NCBI GenBank assembly: GCA_948144175.1
Contig: CANXME010002054.1
Location: 124,001-188,000, forward strand
Length of the DNA: 64,000 bases
Direction: 5' to 3'
DNA from: Closterium sp. NIES-65
Taxonomy: Eukaryota; Streptophyta; Zygnematophyceae; Desmidiales; Closteriaceae
Shown: piece after piece, positions 55,272-64,000 of the stretch
Numbering within the stretch: the stretch's first letter is position 1
Layout: the number at the start of each line of letters is the position of its first letter
Program-made: the position numbers and the translations under genes
The notes under the pieces: model-generated
What the model saw: the letters and a program-made list of their open reading frames with translations, nothing else
What the model was told of the DNA's origin: nothing
Database searches by the model: none

Positions 55272-56764
55272 TGACAAAATTAGAAGAAAAAAGAGAATTG
55301 AACTAGCAAGAATGAGGATACAAATAGCAAACCCTAGAAGGGTTGTACTCGCTATAGAGCACCCCACTACAGGCTAGAACAATAAGATAATATTCTGACA
55401 CACCCCCATAGCCAAAGTGGGGTGTAATCAGCAGAGCAGGCAAAGCAAAACAAGCTCAGGGTGGATCACAATGTCACCACACATTCTGAGCACAAGTTCA
55501 AGAAGAAATAGTTTAGATTTCACAATTATAAGCAAAGCTAGTGGTAGTCACAACGGGCAAGTGAGGAGGAGGAGGGAGAGTGAGGGGAGAGGAGAGAAGA
55601 GGCGACGGCTGAAGCTACAGACACACGGGCAACAGGAGGCAGACTGGCACAGCGGCTACCAGACAGCGCCCGGACTACAGGAGTAACAGGCCCCGCGGCT
55701 CAAATAGCGGCGGACGGGCAACGGACCCACGGGCGGCTGGCACAGCTGGCTACGACTGGGCTACCGGGACAGCGCCCCGGACTACAGGTGCTGCTGACGA
55801 CAAACTGGCAACCTCCGCTCATCCTCCCGCACACAGTCCCACCCCCCTCATACACACCCACTGCTACACCGCTAGCTCTACTCCCACGCACCCCCCTAAA
55901 CCCTAAACCCAGTCTCCCACACAACCACCCCCCTCAGCGACAGCTGCAGCAGTGGGAGACGAAGGAGGAGGAGGAGAAAGGGAGGAAGGCACACCGGCCA
56001 CCCCCATACCCGCCACCCCACAGCTCGCCCCTCAGGTCGCCTCGACAGGACGACGGGAAATGGGGGGGAGGGGGGGTGTGGAGGAAAGGGCCCACCACGG
56101 ACCTGATTGGAGGGCGGGGCCGCGACAGTCGGGGCGGGGCCGCGACATAGGGCGGGGCCGCGACGAGGGGCGGGGCCGCGACGTAGGGCGGGGCCGCTTC
56201 GAGGGGCGGGGCCGCGACGCAGGGCGGGGCCGCATCGAAGGGCGGGGCCGCGACAGGTCGGCGGCGGGGCCGCGACGTAGGGCGGGACCGCGACGTAGGG
56301 CCGGGCCGCGACAGTAGGGCGGGGCCGCGACGAGGGCGGGGCCGCGACGGTCGGGGCGGGGCCGGGACATAGGGCGGGGCCGCGACGTAGGGCGGGGCCG
56401 CGTCGAGGGGCGGGGCCGCGACGGTCGGGGCAGGGCCGCGACGTAGGGCAGAAGCCCGCCGCGCGCCTCGGGGCGCACAGCGGGCAAAGAACCGCCGCGC
56501 GCCTCGGGGCGCACGGCGGGCAGAAAACCGCCGCGCGCCTCGGGACGCACGGCGGGAGGAAAGAGTAGCAGCGGAAGCGAGGTGGTAACCCACCCACAGG
56601 ATCGATCCAAGGGGGATCGACCTGCTCTGATAGCATGACAAAATTAGAAGAAAAAAGAGAATTGAACTAGCAAGAATGAGGATACAAATAGCAAACCCTA
56701 GAAGGGTTGTACTCGCTATAGAGCACCCCACTACAGGCTAGAACAATAAGATAATATTCTGACA
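55272..56764 (-). mobile_element. non-autonomous LTR element G (1493 bp)
   Basis: LTRs 55272-55400 and 56636-56764, 129 bp each, identical by eye; TSD TATAT at 55267-55271 and 56765-56769. No gag, protease, integrase or RT is encoded. Near its 3' LTR it shares with the copia elements the polypurine tract and the stretch CTCAGGGTGGATCACAA (55455-55475). Next to the 5' LTR the minus strand reads TGCTATCAGAGCAGG, then three tandem copies of a CCGCC...GGCGG hairpin with CCCGAGG loops (56450-56555), then a minisatellite of GGGCGGGGCCGCGAC type (56110-56450). Size lies between TRIM and LARD classes. It probably moves with proteins from the copia copies around it. Confidence 0.92.
55401..56635 (-). 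other. interior of element G
   Basis: Open frames over the minisatellite give only Pro/Arg/Ala-rich repeats such as VAAPPYVAAPP, with no homologue I recognise. 55500-56000 is mixed-composition DNA with no conserved protein; it contains two CCCTAAA units at about 55894-55909. Confidence 0.6.
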
Positions 56765-56789
56765 TATATATGTCACAGTACAAGTAAAG

Positions 56790-59700
56790 TCAAGAGGAGA
56801 GCAAGTGAGGCAAGACAGGCACAAGACCCAGCTGGGTGCAGAAGCGCTGATGGTCACAAGGCGCAAGTGCCTTGGTGAACACATCAGCAGTGTTGGCCTC
56901 AGAGGCCACGTACGCAAGTCGCAACTGACCACGCTGCTGCAGCTCACGAGCAAGGAAGTAGCGGAGAGCAATGTGCTTCGTTCTGTGCTCCAAGCGCTGC
57001 TCTCGACACAAGGCCAGCATAGCCTTGTTGTCTACGTACAGCACTGGAGGAGAACGAGGCGGCTCTCCAAGGTCAGTCAGCAGGTAGGTGAGCCAGCGAA
57101 GCTCCTGTGCAGCCATGGCCCCTGCGTAGATCTCAGCCTCACAACTGGAGCTGAGAACCGAAGACGAACGAGTAGCCCGCTACGAGACAGAGCCGGAACC
57201 AAGGCTGAAGGTGTAACCCTGTGACGACCGCTGCGTAGCCTGGTCGTCAGCCCAAGAAGCGTCCGCGTGACCTGTAAGGACCACTGGACTCCGCCCTCCA
57301 AGCACTAGCCCCATGCCCGACGTACTGCAAAGGTAGCGCAATACCCTCTTCGCTGCAGCCATGTGCTCTGGTCGGTGTCTCCCAGGAGCAACATAGCGTG
57401 CAAGAATGCTCAGAGGGTATGCAAGGTCAGGTCGTGTGCAGGTCATCAGGTACATGAGGCAGCCAACAAGCTCTGGGTACGGGCCACTTGACTCTACGGA
57501 CTCATCCGAAGGCAGAGCTGAGAGCGAGTGGCGGGTAGACAGAGGAGTGGCCTGAGGCGAGGAGTACGTGAAGCCGAAGCGCTGAAGGACCTGCTGCACC
57601 ATGTGTGACTGAGTCAAGGTAATGGTGCGGCGTGCTCTGTCCCGAGTGATCTGCAAGCCAAGGTAGCTGCGCAGTTCACCCAGGTCTGTGCACGTGTGTC
57701 TCTTCAGCAGCTCGGACTTCACGTAGGCGAGTCCAGCAGTGTCCGCTGTGGCAAAGACCAAGTCGTCGACGTACACGAGGATGTAGAACGGCGGCAGTGA
57801 AGTGTCGGTGCGCAGAAACAGTGACGGGTCAGCAGTAGAAGGAGCAAACCCAAGAGCCGCAAGCGTAGTCCTCAGTGTGTCGTGCCACTCACGCGGTGCC
57901 TGGAGGAGACCGTAGACTGGCCGTCGCAGGCTCCACTGGGTGCCAAGAGGGAAAGTCCCAGTGAAGCCAGGTGGACGGCGCAGCCAGATCTCCTCGTGCA
58001 GGCTACCCTGCAGGAACGCAGTGCTGAAGTCGAGAGAGTGAAGCTCGTAGTCGCGCTGAGCGGCTATGTGTAGCAGCACCCGAAGAGTGGTCATCTTCGG
58101 GGTGGGAGAGAAGGTCTGAAAGTAGTCAACTCCCTGCTGCTGACTGAAGCCACGAGCGACGTACCGCGCCTTGAAGACAGGTGGAGAACCTGGCGGCCGC
58201 TTCACCCTGAAGATCCACATGCCACTGACGATGTTCGCCCCAGGAGGGGGAACCGCGTCAACGTAGGTGCCTGTGGACTTCCAGGAAGCCATCTCTGCAT
58301 CCATAGCTGCCTGCCACTGAGAGGAGTAGGGACCCTCTACGGCCTCCGCGTAGGAGCGCGGAGTCGGGATGTCTATTGCATCCGGGTCTCCCTCAGGGGC
58401 AAGCAGTACAGACGCGAGATGAGGTGAAGCAGCAGCCAGACACTGTAACTCCTCCTGCCTGTCCTCTAGGACGTCCGTGCCAAGAGCACACTCACCCCCG
58501 ATGGACGGAGGACAGACAGACGCAGACTCAGCAACAAGACTAGCAGCGTAGTCTAGACGACAGCGAGCAGCAAAGTCGACGAGCTCAGCGACAAGAGCAG
58601 ACGCAGCAGTGGACTCAAAAGAGGGGTCAGTGACGACAGTAGCAAGGAGACGCGTGACAGTAGGACTGGCAGCACGAAGGGAGTCCGACTTAGGGTCGGA
58701 AAGCGCAGGAAGGGAGGACTCAGGAGGAGAAGGCAAAGGGGCACGTAGAGGAGCAGTGGACAGACGCAGAGACATCCGGTGCGTGCCAGGGACAGGAGGA
58801 GGACGCTGACGCGAACCGCGACCACTAGCGCGAGTAGCACGAACAGGCGACGCGGGACGAGACGCAGGCTCACGACGCTCAGCAAGACCTCCAGTAGGAC
58901 CAGTGTAAGGAGAGGGAGCAGGCAGTGGGGAGGAAGGCTCCAACAGTGACTGCGACTGGACAGGCTGTGGACACTCTACCGGAGGAGAAAGACCAAGAAC
59001 CTGTTGCGGGAGCGGAACGAAGTACGGCCGAGGCCGCGCGGCAGCTCCAGGCTCAGCAAGGACAGCACCAGCACCCTCAGCGGCAGGACCTCCAGCAGCA
59101 CCAGCAGTAGAACCACCTCCAGGACAGACAGCTGGAGTCTCAGCACCAACACCTCCAGCAGCTCCAGCTCCAGTAGGACCCGCAGGCCCAGCAGCTCCGG
59201 GACCGGCGGCACCAGCACCCTCGACGGTCGAAGAAGCTCCAGCTCCGGCAGTACGCCTCCAGCGGCGAGCAAACCACTCGCGCAGCTCCTGTGGAGAGAG
59301 GGGCTCCCGCCGAGACGCAGCACCAGGAGAAACCCCAGGCTCAGCAGCCCCAGACGCAGCACCCCCAGGCTCAGCAGCTTCAGACGTAGCACCCCCAGGC
59401 TCAGCAGCTCCAGACCCAGCACCCCCAGGCTCAGCAGCTCCAGACTCAGCACCCCTAGACTCAGCACCCCCTAGCTCAGCAGCTCCAGGCACAGCACCCC
59501 CCGGCTCAGCACCCCCAGGCCCAGCACCCTCCGCAGTAGCACCCTTAGGCTCGGCACCCCCGCGCACAGCTCCCCCAGAGTCAGCACCACCAGGCTCAGC
59601 ACCCGCAGCAGCACTAGAGTCACCAGTAACCTCGACCGGGTCAACTGCGTCTACCTGGGACACACCTGAGGGGGTAGGAACCTGAGGGGGGAGGGGGTCT

Positions 59701-62679
59701 ACCGGGGGGAGGAACCGGCACAAGGAAGTCTGGTGGCGGGGGAAGGGAAGGAGTGCGGTAGGGGAAGAGGCGGTAGAAGGGGACTGACTCGTCGAACGTG
59801 ACGTCCTGGGAGGACAGAACACGACGAGAGGAGGGGTGGTAGAACTGCCACCCTGGAGCGTCAGGGGGGAAGCCAAGAAAGACACAGGGAGCAGCACGAG
59901 GGGACAACTTGTCCGCAGACAAGTCGCGGACAAACGCCCGAGATCCCCGGACACGGAACGCAGACGCATCGCCAACCTTCCCCGTCCACAGCAAGACTGG
60001 GGACATTGCAGGCCAAGAGACCCTGGGGTGAAGGTTGAGCTGATGCGCCGCGTACCGAACCGCAAACGGCCACAGAAAATGGGGGGCAGCCGCATGCATC
60101 ATGGACGTACGAGCGACATCCATGACCATGCCAATGCGGCGCTCAGCAATCCCATTTTGCTGTGGAGAGTCCGGAAGCGTGAAGGTCTGGCGGATCCCCC
60201 GTGCACGACAGTAGTCTCGCAGAAGGCAAGAGGAGAACTCCCCGCCTCTATCCGAGTGCAGACGCAGAACAGGAAAGTCTGAGCCGAAGCTCCTCCTGAG
60301 CTGGAGACGAGCCTCGCGGATCCAGTCGATCAGCACCTCAGTGACAGCACCCTTGCTGCGCAAGGGGAGGACTGTGGTGTAACGCGAGTAGTCGTCAACC
60401 ACCAATAGGAAGTAGCGCTCGTGACCCTGCCCACGAACGGGGGCTGGGCCCCACACGTCCATGTGAAGTGTCTGCAGAGGAGCCTCCGTCGGGGGGAACT
60501 AGGAGGAGTGAGGAGCAGCCCGGAGGCGCCCCTCGACACAGGGGACACAGGAAGGTCCTGGCCCCGAAGGAAGGGGAGGGAGAGACTGGGGAAGACCAGA
60601 GACAAGGACACGGGAAGCCATGCTCCGAAGACGGGGCAAGGAGGGGTGGCCCAGACGGTGGTGCCACAGGAGGGTCTCGTGAGACAGGAGGCGACACGAA
60701 CAGGGGGCAGACTCAGGGCCAGACCGGGACGCAGCAGCAAACACCTGACTTGACGCAGCTACCTGACCAGACGCAGGGACAGGAGGAGACGTAGTGGTCA
60801 GGGTGTAGAGGCTCGACCCCGGCCGACGCGAGAACGTGGCCAGGTGCCGGCCTGTGCGTGCGTCCGTGCAGTGGGTCACCCGCTGACTCGCAGGAGTGAA
60901 CTGGTGAGCCCCCACATCCTGTAGGTCCGCACCACTCACCAAGTTCGTCGAGAACGAGGGAAGGTACAGACCAGACAGGGTGCCCGAGGGGGCAGCCGGA
61001 CACGGGAGGACAGTGGAAAAGTGAGAGAGGACAGGACCCCCAGAGGGGTCAGCCAGGGAGACTGCAACCGGCCGACTAAGCGGCGTGAGGGTGGTGCGGT
61101 CTCGAAAGAAGGAGCGAGAAGCCCCGGAGTCAAGTGTGAAAGTGAGGGAGGACGAAGGCGACGCAGTACCTGAGAGCGTAGTCTCACCAGTACCTGAGAG
61201 CGCAGACGCACTGGCACCTAGAGCAGCAGCCTCACAAGCACCTAGCGCAGCAGTACCAATGCCCGGGTCGGGCGGGAAACACCGGTAACAGTCACCCTCC
61301 TCACTAATAGTCACAGCATACATAGCAGCAAGGATAGTATCAAAGTCAAGATCAAAGATCGCTACACCAGCCCTAAGAAGCTCATCCCAGCGGGGGATCT
61401 CACTAGCCTCGGGGAACTGCTGACGCCAAGCGTCCGTCTGGCGGCCAAAGCAGCGCTGGGTGGGGTGGGCACCCCCACACTATTCACCCGCGCGGTCGCC
61501 GGAACGAAGGACGTAGGCACACGGACCAGCACCCGCACCCCTCTGACGCCGAGCGTACCACTCACGGAGCTGCTGGGGCGGAGGGATGTCCCGCGAACGC
61601 TGCTGCTGCTGCTGCTGCGGGCGCTGACCACCACCACCGCCGCTCCGCTGCTGGGTACCACCCCGACCAGCTCCACCCCCTCCGCCACCACCGCCTCCTC
61701 CTGCGCCCCCTCCACCGCCTCCACCGCCACTGCTGCCGCCACCACCACCGCTGCTACCACCTCCGCCGCCTCCGCCGCCGCTGCCACCACTACCACCACC
61801 ACCCCCTCCACCACTCCCGCCGCCACCCCCACTCCCTCCGCCGCCTCCACCGCCACCTCCACCGCCCCCTCCAGCTCCACACGCGCCCTTGCCCCCCTTG
61901 CCCTTGCCAGAGCGGCGTCGCCCACTAGGGGCAGACGCCGCGCCGACCGACTCAAGACCAAGCAGGTCGGCAGCAGCAGCAGAGGCAACAGAGGGCAGTA
62001 GGGGGGAAGGAGAGCACCCCTCAAAGATGGGGGTGCGAGGGTCACCCCGAGAAGCTCCTACAGCGACGATGCTCTTCTCCGCCGCGAGGAGGGCCTTCTC
62101 GAGGAGGTCGACAGTGAGGGTGGTGGGACAGACTGCGAGAAAGTGGTCCCTGACTACGCGAAGAGAGTCAGGGAGGCGCGCGACTACGTAGTAGAGAGTG
62201 ATGTACATGGGGGGGGGGTTCTTGGCGCAGAACTCAGCAGGAAGGGCGGCGCGGTAGCGAGTGTCACTAGTGCGGAGGTGCGTAATGAGGTCAGCGACAG
62301 TGGGAAAGGCAGAGAGGTCAGGAAAGAGGTAGGGAAGAATGAGACGGCTCAGTGCAGCAGTGGCAGGGGAAGAGTAGCGCGCATCTACAGCGTAGTACAA
62401 GGTCTGAGCACTCTTGTACTGACTAAAGTGCGCGCGCTCAGAGGTAGGGAGGTGGCGACGCACAGCAAGACGTGCAGCAGCATCGCGGGTAGCCCACTGA
62501 GAGCGCACAGTGGGATCAGCATCAGCAGCAGGGGCAGGAGAGGCGCCAGAAGTGAGGTCAAAGAGAGAAAGGCCGTCTGCTCTATCGCACTGCAAGAACA
62601 GCTGCAAGTCGTCGACCCAGACCTCAAAGTCAATGGCGCGACCCTCAGCGTCAAAAGCGAGGACACTAGGGGTAGCCAT
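56790..62679 (-). pseudogene. copia F Gag-Pol (three TAG codons, one frameshift)
   Basis: Start MATPSVLAFDAEGRAIDFEV at 62679. Gag, Gly tract (61680-61890), PQQLREWYARRQRG, finger broken by TAG at 61480-61482 (Gln before CGGAH), protease LDSGAS near 61130, integrase zinc region, TAG at 60499-60501 (Gln in SSQFPP), catalytic core HMDVWGPAP, LHSDRGGEF, NGIAERRIG, frameshift in a G-run near 59705, GAEPGGA linker with an LREWF module, PYFVPLPQQVLGL, reverse transcriptase YVDDLVFA near 57755, TAG at 57180-57182 (Trp in SVSWRATR), RNase H ending LPHLLSS. Two of the three stops are CAG to TAG, the third TGG to TAG. Confidence 0.92.
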
Positions 62680-63687
62680 GACAGCAGTAGACGGTCTCAC
62701 CAGATAGGACGGGTCGGGCAGCGCAGTAGCACAGCAGCACAGCAACACAGCAGCTCAACCCGCTCAGCAGCAACAGCAGCCTCGCAGGACCAGCGGCTCG
62801 GCTCCTCAGGCGGTGCAAGCGGCTCGGGCGGCTCGGGCGGCTCGGGCGGCTCGGGCGGCTCGGGCGGCGCGGGCGGCTCGGGCGGCTCGGGCAGTCAGCG
62901 GCACAGGCGGCTCGGGCGGCTCGGCTCCTCAGTTGCGAAGACGGCTCGGGCGGCTCAGGTCGCACAGCGTCGTGCAGCAGGGACGGGAGAGCGCGGCCGC
63001 GACGGGCGGCACAGGGCGGCTCGGGACCGGGTCGGGCGGCGCGCGGGTGGTGAGGGGCCGGGACGGGCGCGCGTGGGTGGCTAGTGGCCGGGACGGGCGC
63101 TCGAGGGCGGCGAAGGGCCGGGACGGGCTCGCGTGGGCGGCTAGGGGCCGGGACGGGCGCGCGTGGGTGGCTAGGGGCCGGGACGGGCGCTCGAGGGCGG
63201 CTAAGGGCCGGGACGGGCTCGCGTGGGCGGCTAGGGGCCGGGACGGGCGCGCGTGGGTGGTGAGGGGCCGTGACGAGCGGCGCGCGGGCGGCTGTGGGCC
63301 TGAACGGGCGGCGCGTGCGCGTCTAGGAGCCCTGACGGGCGGCGCGCTGGCGGCTAGGGGCCTGAACGAGCGGGCGCGCTGGCGGCTAGGGGCCTGAACG
63401 GGCTGCACGCGAGCGGCTAGGAGCCTTGACGGGCGGCGCGTGGGCGGCAAAGGGCCGGGACGGGCGGCGCGCGGGCGGCTAGGTGCCTGAACGGGCGGGC
63501 GCGGGCGGCTAGGTGCCGAGACGGGCGGTGCGCGGGCGGCAGAGGGCGGCTCGCGCGGGCGTCTAGGGGGCCGCAGGGCAGGCCAAAAAGGAGAGAGCAA
63601 GGGCCCGGAGCGCGCTCCGGGCAGAAAAAAGTTTTGAAGGTGGTGGGCCCTAAGCACAGTTCCCGCGGGGGAACCTGCTCGATACCA
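62680..63687 (-). promoter_or_regulatory. leader of copia F: minisatellites, hairpin, primer site
   Basis: GGCTCGGGC 9-bp repeats at 62815-62895; a 30-bp minisatellite (GCCGGGACGGGCGCGCGTGG type) at 63050-63260 with divergent copies to 63560; perfect hairpin GCCCGGAGCGCGCTCCGGGC at about 63603-63622, the same as in D; GGTGGGCCCTA; GTTCCC...GGGAAC; primer site (minus strand TGGTATCGAGCAGG) next to the LTR. Confidence 0.8.
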
Positions 63688-63822
63688 TGTTGAGAATAGA
63701 ACGAGAATGAATGAACTATGAATGAAGTGAGTACAAATAGGAAACCCCAACTGGGTTGTACCCCCTATGGGATACCCCACTACAGCCTACACAATAGTAT
63801 AAGCTATATATATGTTCTGACA
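63688..63822 (-). repeat. 5' LTR of copia F (135 bp)
   Basis: One difference from 54951-55085; followed by TSD CTTGT. Confidence 0.93.
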
Positions 63823-63827
63823 CTTGT

Positions 63828-64000
63828 TGGCTGCCTCATGTACCTGATTACCTGCACACGACCTGACCTTGCATACCCTCTTAGCATTCTCGCACGCTAT
63901 GTTGCTCCTGGGAGACACAGACCGGAGCACATGGCTACAGCGAAGAGGGTGTTGCGCTACTTGTGCAGTACGTCGGGCATGGGGCTTGTGCTTGGAGGGC
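63828..64000 (+). pseudogene. copia E reverse transcriptase/RNase H junction (segment 4, runs off edge)
   Basis: Continues E after F: GCLMYLITCTRPDLAYPLSI, LARYVAPGRHRPEHMATAKR, VLRYLCSTSGMGLVLGG. Open to the window edge and in the order expected from segment 3 (PELV then GCLMYL). Confidence 0.9.

Larger units (their letters stand above)
54951..63822 (-). mobile_element. Ty1/copia element F (contains G)
   Basis: Minus-strand copia in the reverse transcriptase of E. LTRs 54951-55085 and 63688-63822, 135 bp, one difference (CCCTAACTGG/CCCCAACTGG). TSD CTTGT at 54946-54950 and 63823-63827. Element G sits in its 3' untranslated region between 55271 and 56770. Confidence 0.95.
14630..64000 (+). 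mobile_element. Ty1/copia element E (host of the nested block)
   Basis: Plus-strand copia split into four visible pieces: 14630-17260, 37076-37338, 51649-54950 and 63828-64000, continuing off the window. The pieces join in coding order: gag and protease, protease to integrase zinc region, integrase to reverse transcriptase, then reverse transcriptase/RNase H. Each break is bounded by a TSD, which proves that these are pieces of one element. Its 5' TSD copy should be GGCGC (14625-14629). It is the most decayed copia here, as expected for the oldest layer. Confidence 0.92.

Noticed and set aside
55894..55909. CCCTAAA repeats as an interstitial telomere
   Set aside because: Only two units, inside the interior of element G. 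Too short to mean more than chance.
15828..61482. Possible reassignment of TAG to glutamine
   Set aside because: TAG stands at Gln sites only in some copies while sister copies use CAG there; TAG also replaces Trp and Tyr; and the host DTC gene uses TAG as its true stop. Nonsense decay explains the data.

Overview
The window looks like nuclear DNA of a green-lineage eukaryote, plausibly a streptophyte alga or early land plant. The basis is one spliced gene that I recognise as the plant-type mitochondrial dicarboxylate/tricarboxylate carrier (DTC, six exons, all GT-AG introns), a secreted FAS1-like protein with one intron, and plant-style Ty1/copia and Ty3/gypsy chromovirus retrotransposons. 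The species cannot be fixed from sequence alone.

Layout. Positions 1-7.0 kb hold pieces of four retroelements: copia J (minus, leaves the left edge), the 5' LTR of gypsy K (minus), the 3' half of copia L (plus), and the chromodomain end plus 3' LTR of gypsy N (plus). Positions 7.0-13.8 kb are the only host island: DTC (minus, 7475-10654), a MITE-like 314-bp inverted-repeat element, and the FAS1-like gene (minus, 12020-12997). From 13.84 kb to the right edge everything is retrotransposon. Gypsy M (plus) begins at 13840 and is split at 14630 by copia E (plus), which runs past position 64000.

The E block is a Russian doll that can be resolved exactly from target-site duplications (TSDs). E is interrupted three times: by gypsy H (17261-37070, TSD GTTGC/GTTGT), copia C (37339-51643, TSD CACAC) and copia F (54951-63822, TSD CTTGT). 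H contains copia B (22059 to about 35973), whose 3' LTR in turn contains copia I (22115-29546, TSD AATAT). C contains copia D (43371-50379, TSD AGCCT). F contains a 1.49-kb non-autonomous element G (55272-56764, TSD TATAT). Including gypsy M, the deepest stack is five elements (I in B in H in E in M). LTR divergence agrees with nesting order: about 8 differences in 378 bp for H, one difference each for C, D and F, none for I and G.

The copia elements form one superfamily. They have very short LTRs (126-136 bp), an initiator-Met-tRNA-like primer site, a leader with a conserved GGGCCC block and a GC-rich palindromic hairpin, a leader minisatellite that differs from element to element, then one long Gag-PR-IN-RT-RNaseH frame and a purine-rich tract just before the 3' LTR. 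Gag carries a long glycine tract and an unusual C-X13-C-X3-H-X4-C finger. Every copy whose frame can be followed to its end carries lesions, many of them CAG to TAG.
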